Part shown: piece by piece, positions 33,614 to 41,981 of the stretch
Position numbering within the stretch: position 1 is the stretch's first letter
Layout: every line of letters starts with the position of its first letter
Notes under the pieces: generated by a model
The model's input: the letters and a program-made list of their open reading frames with translations, nothing else
The model's database searches: none
Told to the model about the DNA's origin: nothing
Position numbers and translations under genes: made by a program
Source: an uncultured Spartobacteria bacterium
GTDB taxonomy: Bacteria; Verrucomicrobiota; Verrucomicrobiia; Chthoniobacterales; Terrimicrobiaceae
DNA: 64,000 nt
Direction: 5' to 3'
NCBI GenBank assembly: GCA_937960895.1
Contig: CALCJD010000095.1
Span: forward strand, 1-64,000

Positions 33614-34143
33614 GAAAGCATCCCACCGAAACCCCACGAACGCGGCAATTCCCCAAAATGGGGGGATGCCCCCCCGCAAAAGGGCAATGCATGTTTGAAT
33701 GAAGAGACCGTTCAAAAACGGTTTCCTTCCGGCCGTGCGGACTTCCGGCTGTTCACGGTTTTATGCGGCCGATCACGACGGCCATTCCCCCCCACCAGCG
33801 AAACCGCCGGGGACGGCAGCGCCATCAACGGGGACAAGAAGGCGATTCTGCCGTGTCTGCCGCCCCGCGTCGAAAAGAACAACACGCGGCAGGGTCCGAT
33901 CTTCGTCTGCCCCGACGCCCGATACGAGGGGTATGCAAACGCGATTTTTCCCGTCCGCCGCGAACGCCTTGGTCGGCCCGCACAGCAGGAAACCCAGACC
34001 GACGCCCCCCGTGAGCGTCTCCCGGAAAATACCGCGGATGCGCCTTCAATAGGGCGGCCAGCACGGAGGACGTTCCGCCGGACGCGGCAGGAAGGCGCCG
34101 GACCAAAACCGTCGGGCATGCTTGCCTCATGGAGCGTTTCGTT
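33614..34143. other. 530-bp stretch without a supported gene
   Basis: All six frames hold short open stretches, but none has a family-like sequence, a start with a ribosome site and coding bias together. Small structures are present: GGGGGG-ATG-CCCCCC (33660-33674), a 9-bp arm hairpin with one mismatch centred on CAAA (33704-33725), and a half-match to the operator motif of LacI 2 (33685-33704). On the minus strand, a frame without a start codon (33773-34045) encodes a signal-peptide-like stretch, VGLGFLLCGPTKAFAADG, which may be a gene remnant. Confidence 0.5.
33685..33704. promoter_or_regulatory. Half-match to LacI-2 operator motif
   Basis: The plus strand ATGTTTGAATGAAG (33691-33704) equals the reverse complement of CTTCATTCAAACAT before the FAD-fusion gene, 14 identical bases. 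The other half of the dyad is not kept. It lies about 80 bp upstream of yraN, with no sugar gene nearby, so it may be a coincidence or a decayed site. Confidence 0.25.
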
Positions 34144-35562
34144 TCAAACCGCCCCGCGCTGAGCCTCCAGCATTCCGCGGATCTCGTTCATCCTCCGGCG
34201 GCCAAGATGATAAAAGAGAATGAGCACGAGCGCCGCCAGCCAGAACACCAGCGGCAGCGTGATGAAAACCCACTTGAGACGCCCGACAATCTCCGGCGAT
34301 TGGGCGGCGAGTTTCACGTTGAATCCCGAGAACTGCAGCGCCCAGCCGCCGATGCCGGCTCCCGCCACCGATCCCACCTTGGCAAACCAGGAATACACGG
34401 CGTTGAGCGAACCTTCCCGTCGCCGTGAGGTGTGCACCTCGTCAAAGTCCGCCACGTCGGCCTTCATCGAAGGAATGAACATCCAGATCGCACCGATCGC
34501 GCCCGTTTCGAAGACGGCCGGCAGCAGCTGGAGGTACGGCATGTCGGGACGCAGGCAGACGATGTTCAGCAGATGCCCGCCCAATGTCGCGGACAACATG
34601 AGGGCGACAATGATCCTCTTGTCGAGACGCTCACCCAGCCATGTCCAGAGAGGGATGCCGAGGATGCCGAAAATCATCACTAGGGTCGATTTCCAGCCGC
34701 CGATGATGAAGGCCCGGGCGGTGTCCCCCTGGTTGACGTAATAAATGTTCACATACTGACCAAGGGTGCTGCTGATGGCGTTTCCCAGAAGAAGGAAAAA
34801 ACTGATACCGATGAGACTCCAGAGCGGGGCACAGCACAGGGATTCCGCAAGGCTTTTCCAGATCGATTCGCGGGTTTGAGCGATCACCGCCTTTTCGTAA
34901 TAACGTTCCTTCACGAAGACCGCGGGCAGGATTCCCAGGACCAGGATCAGGATCGCGATCCCCCAACTGCAGGCGCGCACCCCCTCGACCACATCCGGCT
35001 TGCCGGTTTCCGGGTTCAGGAACCAGCTTGAGGTCGCGATGGCCAGCACCCAGCCGCCGGCGAAATAGACAAGTTTCCCGGCAAAGGCCACCCACGCCGC
35101 CACCCTCGTCCGCTCGTCGTAACTCGGGGTGAGCTCCATCTGGAGGCTGTAAAAACTGACCCCCCAGACCGAATAAGCCGTGAAATAAATGCAGCCGAAG
35201 ACGCTCAGCACAACCAGCGCGGTGGTGGAGTCCGGCCCGACCGGCAGCCGCCAGAGCAAAAGATAAAGAACGGCGGTGAGCACCCCGCCGGCGAAGATGT
35301 AGGGACGGCGGCGTCCCCAGCGGGTCCGCGTGTTGTCGGAAATGTTGCCCAGCACCGGATCGACAAAGGCGTCGCAGGCCCGCAGGATCATCAGCACGGT
35401 GCCCAGCACGGCCGGCGCCACGCCCAGGCCGATGTTGAAAAAGGGCATCCACAGCAGGCTCGTCGTCATGTTCGACGCGAGATAGTCGACGCAATATCCC
35501 GCACTGAAGGCGAACTTCTGCAGCGCGGGCACGCGGTCGGAAGGGGCGATGGAGGATTTCAT
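34144..35562 (-). CDS. MFS transporter, glycoside-pentoside-hexuronide (GPH) family
   Basis: The 472-residue protein has about 12 membrane helices. Its N-terminal half contains the GPH-type segments DAFVDPVLGNISDNTRTRWGRRRP (split across helices 2 and 3), typical of cation-symport carriers for sugars and uronides such as MelB and UidB. The start at 35562 (MKSSIAPSDR) precedes the first helix. It lies 61 bp after the FAD-fusion gene on the same strand and thus probably carries the substrate of that oxidoreductase. The sugar is unknown. Confidence 0.87.
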   Translation of the reverse strand: MKSSIAPSDRVPALQKFAFSAGYCVDYLASNMTTSLLWMPFFNIGLGVAPAVLGTVLMILRACDAFVDPVLGNISDNTRTRWGRRRPYIFAGGVLTAVLYLLLWRLPVGPDSTTALVVLSVFGCIYFTAYSVWGVSFYSLQMELTPSYDERTRVAAWVAFAGKLVYFAGGWVLAIATSSWFLNPETGKPDVVEGVRACSWGIAILILVLGILPAVFVKERYYEKAVIAQTRESIWKSLAESLCCAPLWSLIGISFFLLLGNAISSTLGQYVNIYYVNQGDTARAFIIGGWKSTLVMIFGILGIPLWTWLGERLDKRIIVALMLSATLGGHLLNIVCLRPDMPYLQLLPAVFETGAIGAIWMFIPSMKADVADFDEVHTSRRREGSLNAVYSWFAKVGSVAGAGIGGWALQFSGFNVKLAAQSPEIVGRLKWVFITLPLVFWLAALVLILFYHLGRRRMNEIRGMLEAQRGAV

Positions 35563-35623
35563 GGACGGGAACCACCGGCCCTCCGGGGGATGGGACGCGC
35601 CATCCCGGTCGACACGCTTCTCA

Positions 35624-38455
35624 TCATGCGGCAAGTTTCGCAAAAGCCCGGCGCACGATGGCGCGGGCGTCATTCCTGTAGGCCCCAGCCAGATCGTCGA
35701 ACGGCTGTCCGAGGCGCGACCGGATCCGGCAGATGATGAGGTGCAACTGCCACAAATGATCCTCGCGCACCTCGATGCCGGTGCGATTGCGAAGTTCGAC
35801 CGGCTTCTCCTTCCGCAACGTTCTCCAGATGGACCGCGAGGGTTCCAGCAGCCGGTCCGGAAGCGGATGCCTGATCAAAAGGTCGGCGATTTCCGCCGCC
35901 TCCCGGAAGGAAATGCGCCCGGCCAGCGCGAGCCGCTCAAGGGTCAGCGCCAGCGCGGTGCGCACGTTGAGAATGGCCGACGGATCATCGGCCAGCTCCC
36001 GGAGCCGCCCGAGACAACGCGACGTCCCGCAGCGCCGCAGCAACACCGCCGCCAGCAGCCAGAAGGGAATGTCAATTTCCTGGCCGTGCGCTCCGGTGTT
36101 GTCCTTCGACGGGGGAAGCCCCTCCTCGCGATCCGCAATGGCCTGCACCAGGCGCGGCTCCGCAATGGTGTCATTCCACATCGCCAGCACGGTCGCCGCG
36201 TAAAACGAGACCGTGGCGGACGGATGCCGGAGGGCGTCCCGCGTGATCCCGCCGTAGCGCTCCCGGTCCTGCATAATCCGCCAGAGATGAATGCCGGGAC
36301 GCCCCTGTCCGAGCAAACGGGCGGCCTCCCCGACCGACAGCTCCGGGACTTCGGCGCGGGAAGGACCCGCGGGGTCGCGGTCCAACCGCGACCGCAGTTC
36401 GGAAAGATCAACCTCCCGCGAGCGGCCTCCGTTCCCGACCGCCAGCGCCGCGGCCACGCCGGCCGCCTCCCCCAACCGCTGCATGTCCCGCTGCATGCGC
36501 ACGGCATAGGATGCCGTGACCTCCATGCCGGAAGCCCGGCAGGCGATCCACACATTCTGCAGTTCTTTCGGCAGAAGCATGCGGTAAGGCAGGTGGGCCT
36601 TCAAAGGATGTCGAAACAGCCGACACACCCAGTAGAAGAAAATCGCCTCGTCGTCCTCAAACTCGTAATCGATGGAATGCGTGTCCGCTATCGCCCCCGC
36701 CTGACCAATCGTATCCGGAAAGGGAGTGTGGTTCACGAGATTGGAGAAGGTCAGAATGTAATCGGTCTCGATCTGACGCGATTGCCGGACACCGATCAGC
36801 GGCGCAATGGCAAAGAGGTTGCAGTTCGGCGCGAGACGCCCGGCATACTGGGAGACTCCCTCCAGGCGGGCGCGGGAAAGGTCCTCCGGATCGGTCGAAT
36901 CGACCCACCCCGCATCGAAGTTCTCCGTATTGACAATCAACCGGTCATCGCCCGTCCGGAAAACGAGGGCCGGCTGCGAATAAGCCAGCGGACGCCCATC
37001 CCCCGCACGTCCGCTCCGGTATGCGTTCCCCGCAAACGCACACAGGTCGCCATCCCCCGTGCAGTCAATGAACGTGGCGGCCTCGATGCGGACCGGCCCG
37101 TCATCGCCCGCCATCACAATGGCATCAAGGGTGCCCTCCGGACCCTGCTCGACTCCGCAGAGGAGCATGCCGTTCAAGAACCGCACCCCCGCTTCCTGGA
37201 AGGCTTCGAGGATCGCCAGCTTCTTGCTCTCGTAATGCCAGCGATGCTTGGATTTCGCTTCCCCCTGCAGCAGAACATCCATCGCAAAGGTGCGCCGGTC
37301 GATTTCCACCTGCAGCCCCCCCTCGAGACCGTGGAAGTACGCGGAAATGGCGGCGCCGGTGCCCACACCGCCGGGAAAGGAGGCGAACTCCAGCGCGAGA
37401 ACATCCGCCCCCTGCCTGGCGGCCGCGAGGGCGGCAAGGGCTCCCGAAGTGCCGGTTCCCACCACCGCCACCTCGCAGCGCAGACTCCGGGCGCCCCGGG
37501 CGGGCGCCGGAGCCTCCGGGACGTTCCCGGGGCTGCGCGACGGAGCCCCCGTCCGAAGCCATGCGGCGGCCCGGTCGGACCCCCAGGAAAATCTCGCGGC
37601 AAGCGAAGCAAAGGAGCCGGACGAAAACGCCGGACTGAGATTCAGAAGGTTGTCCGGCCGGTTGAGCACCGGGGGGCGCCCGGTTTCGCCTTCATAAAAC
37701 GGAAACGCCCGGGTGGAACACTGGCTCACAATCACCTCGGGCGTGGCACAAACCGCCTCCCGCATCCGTCCGAGAATTCCGATCACCGTCCTGTGCCACG
37801 GCTCCCCCGCATCCACCCAGCTGAGACGCCGCTCGGTCGCCCGCAGGGATCGGGAAAGCTCCAGCCCCTCCTGGCGGCAGAACTCCGCCAGCTGAGCGTC
37901 ATACCGGTCCCAGACCATCGACTGAAGACAGATGGTTTGCATGATCCTCGCGGTTCTCCTTTCCGTCCGATTCCCCTCGTCCCACAACACGCCAAGCACG
38001 CCGTTCTCGGAGGCATCCACCCAATGGTGCGCCCGGAGCCGACGGGATCCCGCCTTGGTCGCCACGGTGAGGGAGTGGATGCCGCCGGACACGGCACAAA
38101 GGGCCGCGGGCATCGCATAAAACAACACCCGAAAGGGCGATTTCCCGGTCGCGATCTCCCAGGCGGCGTGGACCTCGGTGGCGGCAATGTCCAGAAAGGC
38201 GTCATTCTTCACGGGCAGGGATTGCCGCCACTGCCGCCAGGCGGGATGCCCGTCCCCGCCCGCCAATACACACTGCAGCGCCTGGGTCGATTCCCAAAGC
38301 AACTGGCCGCTCGGCTCCAGCAACAATACCGACCGACCGACCGCGGCCAATTCCCGGGCCGCCGCCCAGCCGATGTAACCGCCTCCCACGACAATCACAT
38401 CAAACACGGAATCGAAGACGGAAACATAAGGGGTGCCGGATGACAGGGGCTGCAT
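35624..38455 (-). CDS. Fused double-FAD oxidoreductase (943 residues)
   Basis: Two FAD-binding modules lie in one chain. The first has VVGGGYIG (residues 22-29) and covers about 1-310. The second has VVGTGTSG (331-338), the GGVGTGAAISAYFHG segment, the family motif IDCTGDGD (about 475-490) and a helical-repeat C-terminus. Both halves are homologous to the two separate proteins at 15304-18240, with the small type first here. A sequence such as ENFDAGWVDSTDPEDLSRA matches DNYDAGWVDPRDPWDFSRA in the paralogue. The start at 38455 is the Met before the first FAD strand. The reaction is unknown. The gene is probably under the LacI at 38739. Confidence 0.82.
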   Translation of the reverse strand: MQPLSSGTPYVSVFDSVFDVIVVGGGYIGWAAARELAAVGRSVLLLEPSGQLLWESTQALQCVLAGGDGHPAWRQWRQSLPVKNDAFLDIAATEVHAAWEIATGKSPFRVLFYAMPAALCAVSGGIHSLTVATKAGSRRLRAHHWVDASENGVLGVLWDEGNRTERRTARIMQTICLQSMVWDRYDAQLAEFCRQEGLELSRSLRATERRLSWVDAGEPWHRTVIGILGRMREAVCATPEVIVSQCSTRAFPFYEGETGRPPVLNRPDNLLNLSPAFSSGSFASLAARFSWGSDRAAAWLRTGAPSRSPGNVPEAPAPARGARSLRCEVAVVGTGTSGALAALAAARQGADVLALEFASFPGGVGTGAAISAYFHGLEGGLQVEIDRRTFAMDVLLQGEAKSKHRWHYESKKLAILEAFQEAGVRFLNGMLLCGVEQGPEGTLDAIVMAGDDGPVRIEAATFIDCTGDGDLCAFAGNAYRSGRAGDGRPLAYSQPALVFRTGDDRLIVNTENFDAGWVDSTDPEDLSRARLEGVSQYAGRLAPNCNLFAIAPLIGVRQSRQIETDYILTFSNLVNHTPFPDTIGQAGAIADTHSIDYEFEDDEAIFFYWVCRLFRHPLKAHLPYRMLLPKELQNVWIACRASGMEVTASYAVRMQRDMQRLGEAAGVAAALAVGNGGRSREVDLSELRSRLDRDPAGPSRAEVPELSVGEAARLLGQGRPGIHLWRIMQDRERYGGITRDALRHPSATVSFYAATVLAMWNDTIAEPRLVQAIADREEGLPPSKDNTGAHGQEIDIPFWLLAAVLLRRCGTSRCLGRLRELADDPSAILNVRTALALTLERLALAGRISFREAAEIADLLIRHPLPDRLLEPSRSIWRTLRKEKPVELRNRTGIEVREDHLWQLHLIICRIRSRLGQPFDDLAGAYRNDARAIVRRAFAKLAA

Positions 38456-38500
38456 AGGGTCCTTATGGCACGGACGTTCCCGGGGATCACGGAAAGCTTC

Positions 38501-38516
38501 ATTCAAACATTCGAAT
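38501..38516 (-). promoter_or_regulatory. Operator candidate upstream of the FAD-fusion gene
   Basis: ATTCAAACATTCGAAT is a 16-bp dyad of the form ATTCnAAyrTTnGAAT, centred 53 bp upstream of the fusion start. It agrees at 15 of 16 positions with the site in front of the LacI gene (39905-39920, read on the opposite strand). The match continues into flanking bases (TTT after GAAT). Binding by the LacI 2 regulator is inferred. Confidence 0.6.
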
Positions 38517-38738
38517 TTTGGCATCCTTCCGGTTCCCCGATTGGAAAGCGATGCCACCTGCACGCTGAATTTCAAACTGACCCGCACCGCATCCGGAGCC
38601 ACTTTCGCCTGCGGCCTTCCGGAGTTTCCCGGATACGAGGCGACCTTCGATGAAACCGCCGGCGACATACTTTCCCGTTTCGAATCATCGTGATGTACGG
38701 GGCACGAAGCGGCATGGGCCGCTTCATTCTGGAACGGA

Positions 38739-39854
38739 TCACAATCGGGAGGCGGCAATCCGGGAACGCCCTCCCGCGCGCCGCGGCGATGGGCGCTCCG
38801 CCGGCTTGCCGCCGAGAGACGGGGAAACCTCCGGCCCGGCGGGGCGGAGGGTCGGGCCGTCGCGAAAGGCCCCCGTGATCATGGTGGATCGCGGCGTGTC
38901 GGGCACGCCGTACGCCTGTTCGTGAATGAGTGAAACCAGAAAGTTCACCGCGTTGGAGGCCAGGGTTTCCACCTTGGTGTCGAATCCGGCAAACAGTTCC
39001 TCACGGTCCCTTTTAACCACGGACCACGTCGACAGCAGCGAAAAGCCGAGCTGCCCGGGAATCCTCCATCCCCGTTCCACAAGCACGTCATACTCGGAGG
39101 CATAGGAAATGAGCACATCAAGTTTTTCCCGGCGCACCCAGCGCTCGAAGGCGGTTCCCTGCTTCGGGTCCCCGCTGAAAATCGGGATGGGCCGTTCCGG
39201 ACCGTTGCGGCTCTGGTCCAGCAAATAGGCGGCATGCAGCATGCCGCGCGTGTTTTCGCTGGCCCTTTGCGGCAGGCTCAACCCAATCCGCCGGTACCCC
39301 CGTTTTCGCAACTCCTCCAGATGCGCCAGCATGTTCTGGAAATGGTCAAACACCGCCCGGTGAAACCTCGGCTGACTGACGGAAAATCCATAGGCCACCG
39401 TGATCCACGGGCCCCAGTCTCCGTCCAGTACGGTGTTCGGATTGCGCATGGGGCCGATGAGCACGCCCCGCAGGCCGCTGTTTCGCCAGATCGCTTGGAG
39501 CCGCCCGATGTTCATGCCTTTTTCCCTCAGGTTGAACGGGATCAGACGGTATCCAAGACGTTCCGCCTGCCGGGCGGCACTCCGGTGGACGATGGAGGCC
39601 AGCGACTCCGGCTTCATCTCCTGATCGACAAGATAGGCCAGCCCGCTGTGCACGTCTTTCGGACGGGTCGCGCTCCGGTAGGCGCACAGGGCCCGCATCA
39701 TCGCATCGGGCACATACCCCATCCTCTCGGCCAGTTGCCGGATCCTCTCCCGCGTGGCCGGTCGAAGCCGGGGATCGTTGCGCAGGGCCAGCGACACGGT
39801 GGAAAAATGCACCCCCGCCTCGGCGGCCACCTGTTTGATGGTGACTCTTGCCAT
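38739..39854 (-). CDS. LacI-family transcriptional regulator (locus 2)
   Basis: The 371-residue protein has a LacI HTH at residues 4-50 (VTIKQVAAEAGVHFSTVSLA), a hinge, and a sugar-sensing domain. The ALCAYRSATRP stretch after the hinge is common in the verrucomicrobial LacI group. The C-terminus is long and Arg/Pro-rich. The start at 39854 (MARVTIKQ) fits the HTH; a Met five codons earlier (39869) is possible. It lies upstream of the FAD-fusion and transporter genes on the same strand and has a matching dyad before its own start, so autoregulation and control of the two downstream genes are likely. Confidence 0.88.
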   Translation of the reverse strand: MARVTIKQVAAEAGVHFSTVSLALRNDPRLRPATRERIRQLAERMGYVPDAMMRALCAYRSATRPKDVHSGLAYLVDQEMKPESLASIVHRSAARQAERLGYRLIPFNLREKGMNIGRLQAIWRNSGLRGVLIGPMRNPNTVLDGDWGPWITVAYGFSVSQPRFHRAVFDHFQNMLAHLEELRKRGYRRIGLSLPQRASENTRGMLHAAYLLDQSRNGPERPIPIFSGDPKQGTAFERWVRREKLDVLISYASEYDVLVERGWRIPGQLGFSLLSTWSVVKRDREELFAGFDTKVETLASNAVNFLVSLIHEQAYGVPDTPRSTMITGAFRDGPTLRPAGPEVSPSLGGKPAERPSPRRAGGRSRIAASRL

Positions 39855-39904
39855 AAGCCGAAGGGGCATGCTCGAAGGCGCCGGAGTGCCGGTCAAGGGG
39901 AAAG

Positions 39905-39932
39905 ATTCTAATGTTTGAATTCTTAAACGAAT
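39905..39932 (-). promoter_or_regulatory. Tandem operator candidate upstream of LacI 2
   Basis: ATTCTAATGTTTGAAT (39905-39920) is the reverse-strand form of the 16-bp dyad at 38501. It shares its last GAATTC with a second, shorter dyad ATTCTTAAACGAAT (39919-39932), so three ATTC/GAAT half sites lie in a row. The centre of the first is 58 bp upstream of the LacI start, the same distance class as for the fusion gene. Confidence 0.6.
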
Positions 39933-40090
39933 GACGCCGACTGCGGTCCCCGCGCCCTTGGGCACAGCCCATGCCCACCGCCTTCACCCTGCTGGAAGCC
40001 CTGGAACACGTCCACTCCCTCCGCGGCCCGCCCCGACATCGAACTGACGAGCGGCCCCGTCCGCACGCGACGGCGCGGGCCGGGAACCCG

Positions 40091-40954
40091 TCAAACCATC
40101 TCGCAGGCGAGCCGGATGGCGGCGATCATGCTGTCGGGCCGGGCGAGGTTTTTCCCGGCGATTTCGAAGGCCGTGCCGTGGTCGGGGCTGGTGCGGGGAT
40201 AGGGCAGTCCGAGGGTGACATTCACCCCCTCGTCAAAGGCATGCAGTTTCAACGGAATGAGCCCCTGGTCGTGGTACATGCAGAGGACCCCGTCAAACTC
40301 CCCGCCGGCCGCGCGATGAAAGAGGGTGTCCGGAGGATAAGGACCGGAAATACGCGCCCGCGATTTCCAGAGCGCCTGAAGCTCGGTCACGGCCGGCCCG
40401 ATGATCTCGATTTCCTCGCGGCCCATTTCGCCCTCCTCCCCGGCGTGCGGATTGAGTCCGGCCACGGCGACACGCGGACACTCCCATTTCCGGCGGCGGA
40501 GGAACTCGACGAGCAGTCCGCCCACGCGGACGATTTCCTTCCGGCTCAGCAGGGCGGGAACATCCTTCAGCGGCACGTGTACGGTGGTCAGGGCCACCGT
40601 CAGCGCCCCCCCGGTGAGACACATGGCGAAGTTTTGCGTGCCGGTGCGATCGGCAAAAAACTCGGTCTGTCCGGGAAACCGGAACCCCACCTCATACATG
40701 GATTTTTTCGAGATGGGACCGGTGACCACGGCCTGGATTTCCCCGCGCTTCGCCAGGCGCACGGCTTCCTCCAGGGTTTCGAAGGCATGCCGGGCGGACT
40801 CGCGGGTGGGATGTCCGGGTTGAAACCGGTCGGTTTCGCCCAGAACGCGGTAGCCGAACCCCTCGGGCAGGCGTCCGGAGACGAGGGCGCCGCGAATGAC
40901 CTCCGGGCCGATGCCGGCCGGGTCGCCGCAGGTGAGGCCGATGACGGGTTTCAT
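40091..40954 (-). CDS. pdxA: PdxA-family 4-hydroxythreonine-4-phosphate dehydrogenase
   Basis: The 287-residue protein begins with GLTCGDPAGIGPEV and has the metal-binding His residues in TTVHVPLKDVP and MYHDQGLIPLK, all hallmarks of PdxA. It oxidises 4-hydroxythreonine phosphate in pyridoxal phosphate synthesis. It is about 40 residues shorter than the E. coli enzyme. The gene follows surA by 46 bp, an order also known in E. coli. Some PdxA homologues (PdxA2) act in sugar-acid breakdown instead, but the position next to surA favours the vitamin B6 role. Confidence 0.9.
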   Translation of the reverse strand: MKPVIGLTCGDPAGIGPEVIRGALVSGRLPEGFGYRVLGETDRFQPGHPTRESARHAFETLEEAVRLAKRGEIQAVVTGPISKKSMYEVGFRFPGQTEFFADRTGTQNFAMCLTGGALTVALTTVHVPLKDVPALLSRKEIVRVGGLLVEFLRRRKWECPRVAVAGLNPHAGEEGEMGREEIEIIGPAVTELQALWKSRARISGPYPPDTLFHRAAGGEFDGVLCMYHDQGLIPLKLHAFDEGVNVTLGLPYPRTSPDHGTAFEIAGKNLARPDSMIAAIRLACEMV

Positions 40955-41000
40955 TTCGTGCGCGGAGGCGACGGCGGCGCGGCGCGGCGTCGCCGGAAGC

Positions 41001-41981
41001 TTACGACAGGATCTTGATGTAGGCCTTCTGGCGCAGGCTGTCGAGCCAGCGGTCCTGCGCCTTCCGGCGCTCCTGCTGGGTGAGGTTGCGCTCGATTTCC
41101 TCGCGGACTTCGCTGATGGGCTTGACGGTGGCGTTTTTCTTCGCCTCGACCATCATGATGTAATAGGAATCGCCGATCTGGACGACCGGGCTGATCTCCC
41201 CGGGCCGCAGGGAAAAGGCCACCTTGGTGATTTCCTCGTTGAGCATGTCGCGCTCGACCCACCCCCAGTCGCCGCCGACGTCGCGGGTGTCGTCCTCGGA
41301 ATACATCCGGGCGATGCTTTCAAAATCGCTGCCCTGGACGATCTTTTCGCGGATTTCCCGGGCCAGCTCCTTCTTGCTGCCGACGGCGGGAATGTCCCCG
41401 CTGTTGCCTTCGCGGATGATGATCATGCGCAGGCGAACCTGCTCGGGCGTGGCAAACTTGGCCTTGTTCTTGTTGTAATAATTCTGAATCTGGGTCGGCG
41501 AGATGACGAAGTTGTCGCTCATCTTCGACTGGCGCATCGCCTGCACGATGATCTTTTCCTTCTCGATCTCCTTGAAGCGCGTGAGGGTGTAACCTTGGGC
41601 CTGGAGGGTGCGGACGAAGGCGGAACGGTCGCCGCCGAATTCCTCGCGAATGATGCTCTGCACCCGGTCATCCACGACGTAATCGGGAATGTTGGCGCCC
41701 TTTTCCTGCATTTTGCGGAATTCCTGCAGGATGAGCTGGCGGTCGATGAGATCCTTGAGCGCGGAGAGGCGCATTTCCTTCAGTTTTTCCTGAAGTTCGG
41801 CCCCCCGGTACATCTGACGCAGGGCCTGCTCCCGGCTGCCCACGAGGTCGCGCACCTGGGAGATCGTGATGACGTCGTTGTTCACGATGGCGGCGATGCC
41901 GTCGATCACCTCGGCCCTTTGAGCATGAACGCCGCCGACCAAAGCCAGCAAAAGGATGGTGAAAACTGCGAGGCGTTTCAT
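41001..41981 (-). CDS. surA: SurA-type peptidyl-prolyl isomerase / chaperone
   Basis: The 326-residue protein has a signal peptide (about 1-20) and the SurA N-terminal helical domain (about 25-165, starting IDGIAAIVNNDVITISQV). One parvulin domain (about 180-280) follows, with GGDWGWVERD and the typical AFSLRPGEISPVVQ loop. It escorts outer-membrane proteins through the periplasm. The ATG overlaps the mfd stop (ATGA), so translation is coupled. One parvulin domain instead of two is a short but common variant. Confidence 0.9.
   Translation of the reverse strand: MKRLAVFTILLLALVGGVHAQRAEVIDGIAAIVNNDVITISQVRDLVGSREQALRQMYRGAELQEKLKEMRLSALKDLIDRQLILQEFRKMQEKGANIPDYVVDDRVQSIIREEFGGDRSAFVRTLQAQGYTLTRFKEIEKEKIIVQAMRQSKMSDNFVISPTQIQNYYNKNKAKFATPEQVRLRMIIIREGNSGDIPAVGSKKELAREIREKIVQGSDFESIARMYSEDDTRDVGGDWGWVERDMLNEEITKVAFSLRPGEISPVVQIGDSYYIMMVEAKKNATVKPISEVREEIERNLTQQERRKAQDRWLDSLRQKAYIKILS

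Noticed and set aside
33695..34162. 155-codon open frame in the gene-free gap
   Set aside because: No start signal, Arg/Pro-rich shadow-like composition, and several other frames are equally open.
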